Shown here piece after piece: positions 22,701-33,700 of a stretch of 64,000 nucleotides of DNA. The first letter of the stretch is position 1; every line of letters starts with the position of its first letter. The notes beneath the pieces are model-generated. The model made no database searches, was not told the origin of the DNA, and was given only the letters and a program-made list of their open reading frames with translations. The DNA is taken from positions 13,167,894 through 13,231,893 of the forward strand of contig NC_012873.2 in NCBI RefSeq assembly GCF_000003195.3, in the 5' to 3' direction. The DNA is from Sorghum bicolor. Its lineage: Eukaryota > Streptophyta > Magnoliopsida > Poales > Poaceae. Made by a program: the position numbers and the translations under genes.

Positions 22701-23906
22701 ACTTACTAACTTTAGATACTCAATTATTGGGTCTTTGGAAGAGTTATGTCACTGACGAATATAGGTTACATTTTCTCTTGAAACAAAATCTGGCTTTAGA
22801 ACCATATATTGTGAATATAAGTAGTGGTGAAAATTGCAGTTGGGAGTCTATGAAAAGTCAAAGCATCAATAATTTTCAAATGGAAGCAGTAAATATACAA
22901 ATATATAGTTACTTAAAGCACAACACCGTATTCCTTGACAATGGAAACAAACCAAATCTTAATGGAGGGAAATACTCACATAAGTGATCTCAAGGAAATC
23001 ACAGTCAACATCTTTGGGGCGAACCAGGCTGAGGGTTCTATGGAAGAATATGGTGTGCAAAATGCCTGCAGCATAGTTCATATTTACCATATCCATTAGC
23101 AGGTGCTATGTAGTATAAAAGAACACAGAGAAATACTCCACTTCCTTATTACTAATAGAAGGACCTGAAGTCATGAAGACATCTAAGTGATGAGTGCAGT
23201 TACTAATAATCAGGGCAAGTATAAAGGTTATTTATCTGTCAAATGGAAGGAGCTCAAGCACATAGAAAAAAGTTAAGAACTCACAGCAGCAAGGACTCTG
23301 GAACGAAGATAATCAGAACAAAATAGTGAAAAATACACAACATAGTGTTGCGTCGTATAATAATATCATCTGCTGCAGAGAGTAAGTCCACTATTAGCCC
23401 AATTTTTGTTAAGCTTGTACTGCCATACATCCATACAGCATTTAAGTTTCCCCATGGGGTAAACCTAGGTGAAATCCACTAGTTAACATCATGATTTCAA
23501 AACTGCAACAAGAAATTACTCTATTCCAAAAATTATTGCAAAAATAACAACAAAGAAGTATGTGAATGAATACCATCAGAAGCATGTGAATTAATACAGT
23601 ACATTAGGGTTTCCGTGTCGTGTCAATAGAGAGAAATTTGTTGAGGTAATAAAAGACCCCTTTCAACGAAGATAGAGAGATGACAAGGGATGCAAAAAAA
23701 CTAAGATCTGAGAACTCACATCGCAGCACATCCCTGATCTCCGTCGGTTCCAGCTCCTGCGGCCCAAACAACCAGGAAAAAAAAAGAAAAAAAAAATCGT
23801 CAAAATAAGCGATGAGAAAGCAAGCAAAAGGACGGTAGTGAAACTGAGACAGGGCTTAGGATCGGTATCGGACCAGCTCCTTCAGCTGACAGGTCTCGCA
23901 GTTCAT
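19746..23906 (-). CDS. ATG101: Autophagy-related protein 101 (ATG101), complete seven-exon gene
   Basis: ATG101 is the HORMA-domain partner of ATG13 in the ATG1 kinase complex that starts autophagosome formation in the cytosol. Exons read leftward: 23906-23874, 23756-23720, 23065-22980, 20561-20466, 20351-20192, 20107-19954, 19821-19746. All introns are GT-AG, and the exon phases join into one open frame of 642 nt (213 residues), the family's normal length. The start is set by MNCETCQLKEL, matching the conserved plant N terminus. Further signatures are EIRDVLRCILHTIFFHR, VRPKDVD, EKIDQFTAWVEKHP, KTERIYWEQWFINLHI (the WF-loop region), RRAALESSINEVLFQIINF and the C-terminal LNSGHPYSL. For the last exon I chose the acceptor TTGACAG at 19822, because the upstream AG at about 19850 would give an immediate stop. 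No internal stop or frameshift is seen. Intron 3 is 2.4 kb and holds a hAT element. Confidence 0.96.
21355..21362. repeat. 8-bp target duplication of hAT element, left copy
   Basis: ATCTCAAT. The partner at 22469-22476 is ACCTCAAT, with one transition. Eight base pairs is the hAT duplication length. Confidence 0.8.
21363..22468. mobile_element. Non-autonomous hAT element in ATG101 intron 3
   Basis: 1106 bp with imperfect ends: TAGACCTGACAATGGAT on the left and TAGAGCTGGAAGTGGAT as the complement of the right. An 8-bp duplication with one mismatch flanks it. Many subterminal copies of TTGGATTGGA-like words fill both ends. The interior holds a GC-richer insert (about 21540-21930), open on the minus strand, including EAEKQWDTIMDVLAMVLTQP and LGHEQRRFKLEA. 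I do not recognise that protein. No transposase is present, so it depends on another element. Confidence 0.78.
22469..22476. repeat. 8-bp target duplication of hAT element, right copy
   Basis: ACCTCAAT, partner of 21355-21362. Confidence 0.8.
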
Positions 23907-24115
23907 CTCCGCTCGCCGCTGCAAATCGGGGCAGAAAAATCAATCCAAGCAAGCCAGGCCTCCTCACCAGCAGGTGAAGGAATCGATCAGAACCAGATGG
24001 ATCTGCGATTCCAGTAGTTGGAGTAGGGCGGAGGGGAGCTGAACTGCGGCAGAGGTCGAGGGTTGCGAGAGCCGATAGAGGAAGTCGAGGAGGCGTGTAT
24101 ATCAGTTTAGAGTTC
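23907..24115 (-). promoter_or_regulatory. ATG101 5' untranslated and proximal promoter region
   Basis: GC-richer, pyrimidine-tract sequence directly upstream of the ATG101 start, as expected of a grass leader. No strong TATA box; TGATATACACG near 24095 is a weak candidate. Boundaries are not defined by sequence alone. Confidence 0.4.
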
Positions 24116-24754
24116 CATGTGTTCATCGGACGTGGATTTTCTTTTCTTTTTCCAAGAGTTCTTTTTTCCCGAAAGGACTTTTTTAAAAACTTGAGATAAT
24201 GGCTTGGTTTCAAATACAATCAGACAGTTTGGTAGAGCTCCATTTGATCCTGATTTTATATGGAAGCAAGAAGAGTGATTTTGTAGCTAAAAATAATTCT
24301 TTTTATTTCTTTAGCATATAAACTCTTAAAATCATGACACAGAACCACTTCATAAAATCAGGAGAACCTACATGTTTTAACTCTCAGCCTCTTAGTTCAC
24401 TTCAAAGAATAAATTTACAAAGTTAGTAGAGAAAAACTTCTTTCTAGAAAAATGTTTGGCCGAACTCTTCCTAGATAGTAGAATAGATTCTATAAGTTCT
24501 ATCAAACAAAGCCTTTATATCTATCTCTTCTATGTATCCCTTCTCTATACCTAAAAAATATAAGAGGTTATTATCTACTTGTCCCGCTTGCTTCTCCATT
24601 TTCTCGTCAATCACGTGCCCCCTCATAGCTTGTTTCCTCCACGACGGCACATGGACCCACTCAACTAATCAATCTTATTGTCCCAATTTCACATCACAAC
24701 GCGATAAGCACACAAGTTTATTTTCGTATGAAAATTGAATAGTTGAACAAATAA
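24116..24754. other. Intergenic, with MITE-like remnant
   Basis: About 24230-24510 looks like an eroded grass MITE: TTTGATCCTGATTTTATATG on one side pairs loosely with CTTCATAAAATCAGGAGAAC on the other. No clean termini or duplication. The rest is AT-rich without recognisable features. Confidence 0.35.
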
Positions 24755-25760
24755 TTATACAAGGGTGGCACATACATTCGAAGAAGAATTGTCTAGAGTG
24801 GCGCGTGCATTCGAAGAAGAATTGTCTAGAGTGACAAAGAAAACCTTATCAATCGAACCATATTCATCAACAACACCAACAACACGCTTAGCAATGTTAA
24901 CTCCTGAATGAGAGACTTCACTAAGTCTAGGACCTGACACTCTCTTGTGCATTTCCCAATCAAACGAGCAACAACACTATGTAATCTTCCTTATCATTAC
25001 TGAACCAAATGTCTGAAGTCAAAGCAACAAAAGAAACACCAGGCAACACAACTTCTTTGAGGTTAGTGGGCATTCATTGAATAATTTAACTAAATCTTAA
25101 GATGTGATATGCCTAGAGACTTTAGCAAACTGTGGATTATGAGCATGCTAGATGTACTCCTCCAAGGCCTCTGCATCACTCACTCCTAAAGAAAGATCAA
25201 GCTTAGCAATCAAGTGACATAACTCAGCCCTTACAACTTTAGATATGTAGCCTCAGTTATGAATAGAACCAATAAATTTCAATGCAAGCCTAGCCTTAAC
25301 CATAGAAGCATGGTTTAGCCATCTTCCTATATGCTTTGTGATGCCTAAGCAAATGGTCGGTACAAACACTAGAACAAACAAAACAATGTAATTCTTGCAT
25401 CTAACAGTAGATCTAATAGATTTATCATTAACAAAATCAAAGACCTCATTGTAGTCATTCTAGACAACAGATCTGGGATGCTTACCTATGGTTGCCAAGC
25501 TTTCTCTGTTGCTATTGGAGTTGGAGCCTTCATCACTAGCACTGCCTTCTACTGCACCCACATCCATGTTGATGAGAGCAACATTGCTACCAAACAAGGC
25601 AACAACATCCTCACACACAAGGATCATCCCAAACGCGATGAGGTCCTCGTTGATGGTTGAAGGATAGAAAATATCATTGTCAGCCTTGGTCACCACCAGA
25701 CCTTGTTGTATTCTTAGCTCTGTACCTTAATGACATGTGTGGCACTAGCACGACAAACTA
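24755..25760 (-). pseudogene. Decayed hAT transposase (RICESLEEPER-like)
   Basis: Leftward remnants of a plant hAT transposase. About 25696-25440 is an acidic N-terminal part. About 25440-25130 has FDFVNDKSIRS, RLALKFIGSIHNWGY and LCHLIAKLDLSLGVSDAEAL, the region after a BED finger. About 24960-24755 has MHKRV and DEYGSIDKVFFVTLDNSSSN, the segment leading into the catalytic core. It has several stops, and everything after 24755 is lost. The 25761-26050 stretch next to it probably belongs to the same element's 5' region. Confidence 0.7.
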
Positions 25761-26050
25761 CACATCGGTGCACCTGTGGCAAACACACTCAAAAATAGAG
25801 TTAGGATTAGTGGCTCCATAGATCTAGAGATTAGGGTTAGGGTGGTTATACCTAGAAAGCCAAAGCCCAAAGCTACAGAAGAACAAAAGGTAGCAATAGG
25901 ACCTTCAACAGACGATGAAATTCAAATGACGAGGCACAGTGGGTAGTGACAACAAGCAGATAGGTAGATGAGAGGTCAAAGGTGAGGGTAGAAGATGAGA
26001 GAGAACAGGGTTAGCGAGGAGAGCAGCAAGATTCAATAATGGAAAGGTTG
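25761..26050. other. Probable 5' flank of the hAT remnant
   Basis: Purine-rich noncoding sequence between the hAT remnant and the Sirevirus. No termini can be defined. Confidence 0.3.
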
Positions 26051-26055
26051 CTAAT
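26051..26055. repeat. Candidate target duplication at the Sirevirus left end
   Basis: CTAAT lies directly outside the left LTR. Its partner should lie to the right of this window, because the right LTR is interrupted at 57380. Confidence 0.4.
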
Positions 26056-27545
26056 TAAAAGGATCAAGATGCCCAAGAGGGAGGGTCAATTGGGCTTCTC
26101 TAAAAATTTAAGCAACCTATAAGCATCAATTCAACCCTTGTGCCTATGTGTGTTCTAGAGAGCTACCGGATAAAAGTTTTGCAACCTAGTTTCAATCCTA
26201 TTCTAGCATGGCAATTCTAAGAATGTAAAATGCTCAAAGTAAATGCTAGAAAGTAAAGGATGAGAGGAAGAGGAACATCGTGATGTTTTGTTGAGGTATC
26301 GGAGAGTCGCCACTCTCCACTAGTCCTTGTTGGAGCACCCGCACAAGGGAGTTGCTCCCCCTTGGTTCGCGCAAGGCCCAAGTGCTCTCTATGGGCTGAT
26401 TCTTTGACACTTCATCGGATGAATCACCGACAACCGCTCACAAGCTTGACACGAGCCATCCACAAGAACAACGGGTGTTCTTCGTGCCTCCAATCACCAC
26501 CAAACCGTCTAGGTGATGGCGGTCACCAAGAGTAACAAGCAAAGAACTCTCACTTGACCCAATCAAGGCTAAATAGAGTGGTGGATGCACACTTGAACTC
26601 TTGAATCTCACTAGAGGAGGATCTCTTAAGAAATCACTCAAATCTCAATTGTCTCTAGGCTCTTGCTTTCCCTTGCACCACAAGGTGTTTCTCAACTGAA
26701 CAAATGGGCAAGAGAGCTATCTTGGATGAGGTGGAGAAGTCTAAAAACCCCCCATCAAGTACAAGAGCCGATCACACAAAATCAGCAGATTTTGTATGCA
26801 CCGAATGCTCTTTATGTTGCACTGGACGCTCTCCGCAGAGAGTCTGGTGCCACTCCAACAGCTAGTTGTACTTTGAAAACCTACTCGCATCGGACACAGG
26901 CAAGCGTCTGATGTCCTCACCCTAGATGTGTTCGGTGAGGAAACTAGTTTTACACCCTCTCTGGGTAAGGGAATGGACGCACACAGTAGCGTCCGGTGGC
27001 ACACGTCTGATGCCTAACCCTAGACACGTGGCACACTGGCTCAACTCCTATATACACTGGACACATCAACAATCACACTGCAGCGTCCGGTGCGAGCGTT
27101 CGTTGTCTCTTCTCAATCAAGACTTTGTCGAATCACAAACTTTCCAAAACAAAGTTTGATCCTCTCGATCTAAGGACTTTCTCTGAGCTGCCTAGTGCTA
27201 GATTTATCAAGTGTGCACCACACCTAAACCTAAAGCCTTATTCAGGTCAAGCTACCCATTCGTTGCCCCCTTAATAGTACGATTAAAGGAAAACAAAGTC
27301 CTAAACTACTCTAAGCACCCTTCAACACCAAATGGCACTTGACCTAGTCTAGTCTTGACGATGTCCAACAATCCTTTTGAAAACCGAAACGATTTCCACC
27401 ATCAAGTAGGTACGAATATACTAGTCCGTGGACCACCATTACCATGACCTAACCCAAACGATTTGCCACTGCAAAACACACGTTAGTCATAGTAATCAAC
27501 ATTGTCATTAATCACCAAAACTCACTAGGGGTCTAGATGCTTTCA
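26056..27545 (-). repeat. 3' LTR of the Sirevirus-like element
   Basis: 1490 bp, TGAAAGCATCTAG...CCTTTTA in element orientation. The last base pair has mutated from the CA end kept in the other LTR. It contains GCGTCCGGTG/CACCGGACGC-type palindromes (near 26822, 26989, 27081) and a minus-strand TATA-like TATATAGG near 27050. Confidence 0.88.
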
Positions 27546-27560
27546 ATCTTCCCCTTTTTG
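27546..27560 (-). promoter_or_regulatory. Polypurine tract of the Sirevirus-like element
   Basis: Complement reads AAAAAGGGGAAGAT directly before the 3' LTR, the expected plus-strand primer. Confidence 0.8.
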
Positions 27561-29424
27561 GCGATTGATGACAATAACCTCGAGTATGTGTAAGAGAGTG
27601 AGGTTTTCAACAACTTGGTTTATATAAGCATGTGACCATAAGAACAAAAGAGATTAGTCATGCTTATATCAACCAAGCCAACATCCCGCGTCCAAAGATG
27701 TGAGTCGAGTGCAACAGGACAAACATATGGCTCATAATGTATTGGAGTAAAGACGCGGAAGCAAAAAACAATATGAGCCAAAACACATGACATAGTTGAA
27801 TAACCATTTAGCACACATGTCATATATATCACACAATGCATAAATATAGATATGATGCAAAATGAGTATCACACAAACAATCAAAAGCCAACTCACAAGC
27901 TCCCCCTAAGTCTAATATACTCTCCCTCTCCCCCTTTGGCATCAAGCGCCAAAAACCTAAGCGTCTACAGGTGGAGGCAGGGCAGACGAGTCACGAGGAA
28001 CGGCCTCAAACTGAGCCAAGTCATCATCTGTATCCTCATCAGCCGAGTGCTGGGAAGCTATGCTGGGCTGTACATCTGCCTGACCCTCAATATCATCATG
28101 TGCTGGTGAAGTAGTCTGGTCAGCTCTGTAGGCTCTGTAGCAGTCGGCTGGGCTGTCTCAGTCTTGAGTTAGGTGTCAACTCCAATGGAGGTGGCTGGCA
28201 CAAACTCAGTAGTTGTCGCTGAAGCGTTTGTAACTGTAGAAGACTACATAAGCTGCTCAGACGAGGCCACTAAGGAAGACAGACGCTCCATAGTCATGAC
28301 AGACACTATAAATGCTGCTGGAGCCTACCGAGGAGGAGGTGTCGGCATACTAGTGAGTGCACTATAAGAGAAAGACAACTCCTGTCCAGCTAAAGTCTCA
28401 TGAGCCAAGTGAGATGCACTATGAGACTGAGGTGTAAATCCCATGTGATATGGAGTGAACTATGATGTCTGTCCAAAGCTAGCAGAGATAGCACTCTGAG
28501 AGACCTAGTGCGGTGGAGTAGTGAACAACTAACTCTTGGTAGGAAGCCATAGTGGTTGTTGAGACTGACTTAGAAGCCCACCAGGCTATAGCACTGGAGT
28601 CGTAGCAGAAGATAGTCTGACAGGAGGAATGCCTGGAAGGTGAGTCTGAGGAAGTGTGACTCCTGTCGCTGCCACTAGAGATACTAGAAGAGCGGCCTAC
28701 TGAGCCTGATAGGCAAGCTGCTGCTCCTGAAAGGTAAGGAGCTGACACTAGAGCTTGTCATGTCTAGCCTGTAGTGCAGCAGCTGTGGCGGCCTACTCTT
28801 TGTCACGTTAAGCTGGTCCACAGCCATCCGCTGCTGATCGACCCTCATCCTATCAAGAATAGATATCAGTGCTGGGTCAGTGGAAGTAGAGCTGCTAGCC
28901 TCACGGAGCTGTGATAATCATCATCTGAGCTGTCCGAGGTGAACTCAAACTCTCCCTCAGCCTCTGCATCTGCCACTGCTCCTATAGCTATGTCTTGCTC
29001 CTCCTCTGTCTCGAGCATAGCTCCTAAACTACGAGTAGCCCTGGGTGTAGGAGCTAGAGCTGGTGCTCATGGTGCCGGTGGGGGTACTAGAGCTCTCAAG
29101 TCAATGTGAGTCCTCATCATCTGCCTGAGATCGTAGTGAGGGAAGACTGTCACGGTGTCCATCAGCTCTCTCTAGATCTGAGGTGGGAGTGGATTTGCAT
29201 AAGCCCAAAGAATCAGATATGTGAGCTAGTGGGTGTAGGGAAGCTGACGCCAGCCCTTGAACCTCTCAGCAATGGTATCCTCAATCTTAGAAACCATGAA
29301 ATCCCATACATCAAACTCCCACTGAGAAACCAAATGAGCGACCAACCACTACTGAATGCGAGTGAAGCCCTCATGAAATCCTGGCCTGGGCAGCAAAGTC
29401 TTCCTCATCACAATGTCGAGAATA
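27561..29424 (-). pseudogene. Post-pol third ORF of the Sirevirus, C-terminal part, and 3' untranslated region
   Basis: Continues the reading from 37706-38250 across the gypsy insertion. About 29420-28900 encodes a globular segment (HEGFTRIQ, SQWEFDVWDFMVSKIED, ERFKGWRQLPYTH), then an acidic, proline-rich part (LETEEEQDIAIG, FTSDSSDDD). Further left it becomes Ser/Thr/Gln-rich and then noncoding near 28000. Several stops interrupt it, often TAG where TGG or CAG would fit. I do not recognise a conserved domain. Its position after pol matches the extra ('env-like') ORF described in some Sireviruses, but that assignment is inference. Confidence 0.55.
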
Positions 29425-29429
29425 CAAGC
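29425..29429. repeat. 5-bp target duplication of gypsy element, left copy
   Basis: CAAGC, repeated at 37701-37705. Confidence 0.92.
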
Positions 29430-30668
29430 TGTTGACGGTCCTTAATGCTCACATTTAACCGTCAACTAATCATGGAAAAGGACCTATATGCAACCAACAT
29501 CCAAAATTAGGGTTTCATCTGAAAGAATTCCATGAGTTTTGGTGTTTGTCTATTTCTACAGGGGGTTATCAGGAAATACGGAGGAAAGGCCCACACGTCG
29601 GGTTTACATAGAGATATTAACGTGTGCGCCAATTTTCTATCATCTAGAAGACTCTAGAAGCCACGGGAACGAACGGGAGGCCGAGCGGGCCCGGGGGCAG
29701 GGCACCCGCCCTCCCCCCTTGGGCGCCCGCCCACCTACAGGAGCCAATCAGGCTCCGCCTCGCGGATCATGCTCCACCGACCTAAAGGATTAAGGAAAAC
29801 CGTGCGATTAAGGTCGGTTTTATCCGACGGCCCACATTCATTTGGAGGGGCTATATAAGCAGGCCCCTTGGCCCCTGGAGAACATACCTCTTCTATAGAA
29901 TCAAAGCTAGGGTTTCAATTATTCATCCAAGTAGAGAGGATCCCTCTAGTTCATCTAGTTCTAGTTCTAGTTCATCTAGTTCTAGTTCTAGTTAGTTCTA
30001 GTTGTAATCTAGAAAATAGGGAGAGAGAAGAGGAGAGCAGAGGAGGAGCCGGATCTGTCGGATCTTCCTCAACATTGTACTTTTGCAGCAACTGGTTCGT
30101 TCTTCATCGTTCTCCAAGTTCTTCAATTCATAATTCCTGAGTTCTTTAATTACTTTTATTTACATTCAAGTTATTTATTGGATTCTCGCTTGCATCAAGT
30201 GCTCTAGTCTTTATAACGCTAGAGTAGTAATTAATAGATTAGACGTGGTGTTTAGTCTTGCAATTACCTGGAATTGCACCCAATCCTGCGGATTGTTGTG
30301 GTAACCCTAGGGTAGTGACAGCCCTAACGGTCGACGTATTCCACCTCGTTCGGATCAGTGTTTGTAGGACCATAGTCAGAGCTTCCTAGCCCCCTTCTCA
30401 TCTCTTTCTGTGGTTAGTGTTCTGATGTCCCGAAATAAATAATCTTTGAAGTAATTCTTGATTCTTAGATCAACTAGAGAACTCTCAGGAAACTTCCTCT
30501 CTTCCCACCAAAAAATAATTATATAGTTATCCTTGGGCGATCTTGAATCTTAATTAGTACACTCACGTTCCCTGTGGAAAATTGATACTCTGGAATACTC
30601 CCGGGTGAAAGCTACATCAGTATCCGTGCACTTGCGAATTTTTCTATTTGCGTTTAAAATATCCAACA
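29430..30668 (+). repeat. 5' LTR of the gypsy element
   Basis: 1239 bp, TGTTGACGGTCC...TATCCAACA. TATA box GGCTATATAAGCAGG near 29850 follows a GC-rich block with CGCCC runs. A TCTAGT/TCATCTAGT microsatellite lies at about 29944-30002, just downstream of the probable transcription start. Confidence 0.92.
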
Positions 30669-30675
30669 AGCTTTC

Positions 30676-30693
30676 TGGCGCTGTTGCTGGGGA
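30676..30693 (+). promoter_or_regulatory. Primer binding site, tRNA-Asp type
   Basis: TGGCGCTGTTGCTGGGGA matches the complement of the plant tRNA-Asp 3' end with two C-to-T changes. It lies seven bases inside the 5' LTR. Confidence 0.8.
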
Positions 30694-30786
30694 ACGGTAG
30701 CTGTGCTAGTTTCAAACCAAGTCTTCCATGTATCCTTTTTCTTTTCCCCTTTTACCACACTCACCTTACCATTTTCACCACACCAC

Positions 30787-33700
30787 ATGGATTTCAACCC
30801 TATCTATAAATTCTTTGCTCCAAAGGGCGAGTTATTAGAGCCACCACCATCATCACATCCAATTCTTACAGATGGCTACGACCTCGGCCCTGATCTAATA
30901 GCCAGGATTCAAGAGCAACCCTTCTCTGGGCAAGTAGATGAAGATCCATACACCCACCTTAGAGAATTCGAGCAGTTGTGCTCTTGCTGATCTATTTCCG
31001 GCATGACACAAGAAACCCTTAAATGTAAATTATTTCTGTTCTCCCTTTTGGGAAGAGCAAAAAAGTGGTATGATCATTCTGTAGTAGGCATTAATGGAAA
31101 TTGGGATGAACTTCGGGACAACTTTTGTCTCGCTTTCTTCCCACTTTTTCGAATCGCTGACCTTAGAATCGAAATTCTTACATTCAAACAAAGAGAGAAG
31201 GAAACTTTAGGAGCAGCTTGGTCTAGGTTCACAAGCCTTACCAATTCCGGTCCAAACCTTTCCCTGCCTGACCAAGTACTGCACTACCACTTTTATCATG
31301 GTCTAAACAAGGAAGCTGCTCTTCACCTCGACATTGCTTCAGGAGGCTCATTCGCACACAAACTCATAGATGAGTGGAGAGCTATCCTAGAGAGAATCCT
31401 TAAAAATACCCCTTACACAGGCATTTATGATGAGTTTCCTGAAGAAGAAAAAGAAGTCGAGCCTGATCCTAAACCAAAAGATGAGGAACTTGCAACCCAG
31501 TTAGAAATTCCACCTGACCCATCTATTAATTTGGTTGTAGAGAAACCTCCTGATAAGGGAATGCAAAACCAACTAAGGGATGATGAACCACCACCTTTAG
31601 AGCATCCCTTTGAATTCGAGGAAGATCTTTTTGAAGATTATGGAAACACCTCAAATTTTCCTATCCAAACACGACCTCTAGCAGGGACCACTCAATCCGT
31701 TCTAAGAGTAGAATCTGTTGACATAGAACACATCAAAAGCGTTTCGGCTATTTTGAGTGATGAATGGCTAACAGAAGCTGAGCTGTCTCCTGAGGTAGCT
31801 CGAATCATTACTCCTTCAACCATTCTTCTGTGCCAAATTATAGGGTCCGCTAGGAAGGTCCACTACAATTCATATGTTGGGATAAATGTTATTTCCAAGG
31901 AGTTAGCTGACACTCTTTATCCCAACGAGTCCATAACCCCATCTCAAAAACTTTTACAAAGTCCATCTGGATTAATTCTAGAAAGCCATGGGGTATTAAG
32001 GGCAGTTCCTGTTAGAATCAAGGACTCTAGAATATGTCTAGATTTTCACATTTTTGACATACCGGAGATTCCTCTCTTGATTGGCAGACCAATCATGAAA
32101 CTTCTACAAGAACAACCACAACGAGGTCATTTAGTCTTCAAGGTTGGGAATTCCACTATTGTTGTTCCTCTTGCTAGATCAATTAACACGATAGTGGAAC
32201 CCAAACTTGAACCAGATCCTATTGAGGAGATCTTAATGCTGACTCAAGAGGAGATGGCCCAACCATTCTTTAATCATGAACACTTTGTTCAAGAAGAAGA
32301 AGAGTTGGTAGAACCCTTTGAGCTAGACAAAAATGAACAACCTTCACCTCCTTCGATAGAGTTAAAACCTCTTCCTTTTGGCCTTAGATATGTATTTTTG
32401 CACAACAACCCAAAAAGTCCAGTAATTATCAGTGACAAACTTTCCGATTATGAAACACAACTTGTCACTGTTCTTGAAAGGCATAGATCAGCATTTGGCT
32501 ACTCTCTCGAAGATCTCACGGGCATTAGTCCCATTCTCTGCACTCATCGTATCCCTATTGATCCCAATTTTACACCTTCAAGGGAACCACAACGGAGACT
32601 TAACAATGCTATGCGAGAGGTTGTTAAGAAAGAGGTCCTCAAACTCTATAATGCTGGGATTATTTATCCTGTGTCACATAGTGAGTGGGTTAGCCCTGTT
32701 CAAGTAGTGCCAAAGAAAGGAGGAATGACGGTCGTTAGGAATGAGAAGAATGAACTCATCCCTCAATGAATTGTCACTAGATGGCGTATGTGTATTGACT
32801 ATCGAAAACTCAACAAGGCTACAAAGAAAGATCACTTTTCGTTACCCTTCATTGATGAAATGTTGGAACGGCTTGCAAACCACTCTTTCTTTTGTTTCCT
32901 TGATGGTTATTATGGATATCACCAAATCCCAATCCACCCAGATGATCAAGAAAAGACTACCTTTACATGCCCGTATGGAACTTATGCATATCGACGAATG
33001 TCGTTCGGATTGTGCAATGCTCCAACTTCTTTCCAACGATGCATGATGTCTATTTTCTCGGACATGATTGAGAAGATCATGGAGGTTTTCATGGATGATT
33101 TTACCGTCTATGGCAAAACCTTTGATCATTGTTTGGAGAATTTAGATAGAGTCTTGCAGCGTTGTGAAGAAAAGCACTTAATCCTGAACTGGGAGAAATA
33201 CCATTTTATGGTTCAGGAAGGAATAGTGTTAGGACATAAAGTGTCCGAACGTGGTATAGAGGTGGACAAAGCAAAGATTGAAGTTATTGAAAAACTTCCA
33301 CCTCCTACGAATGTGAAAGGAATCCGTAGCTTTTTGGGACATGCAGGGGTTCTATAGACGCTTTATCAAGAACTTCTCTCTAATTGCTAGACCCCTAACT
33401 AATCTCCTAGCTAAGGATGCACCTTTCATCTTTAGTGATGAGTGCCATGAATCTTTTCAAACTCTTAAGAAAGCACTCATCTCAGCCCTGATTATCCAAC
33501 CACCTGATTGGAATCTTCCTTTTGAGATCATGTGTGATGCTAGCGATTTTGCGGTTGGTGCCGTTTTAGGACAAACCATGGATAAAAAGCATTATGTCAT
33601 ATCCTACGCTAGCAAAACCTTGTCTGGACCACAGCTCAATTACACTACAACTGAAAAAGAGCTTTTGGCTATTGTCTTTGCTATAGACAAGTTTAGATCT

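Noticed and set aside
23919..23970. Possible 5' UTR intron of ATG101 (GTGAGG...TTTGCAG)
   Set aside because: Only about 49 bp, shorter than plant introns are normally spliced. Probably exonic leader.
29640..29770. GC-rich frame in the gypsy LTR that might be a small protein
   Set aside because: It lies just upstream of the LTR TATA box in a U3-type region and is duplicated in the second LTR. Regulatory rather than coding.
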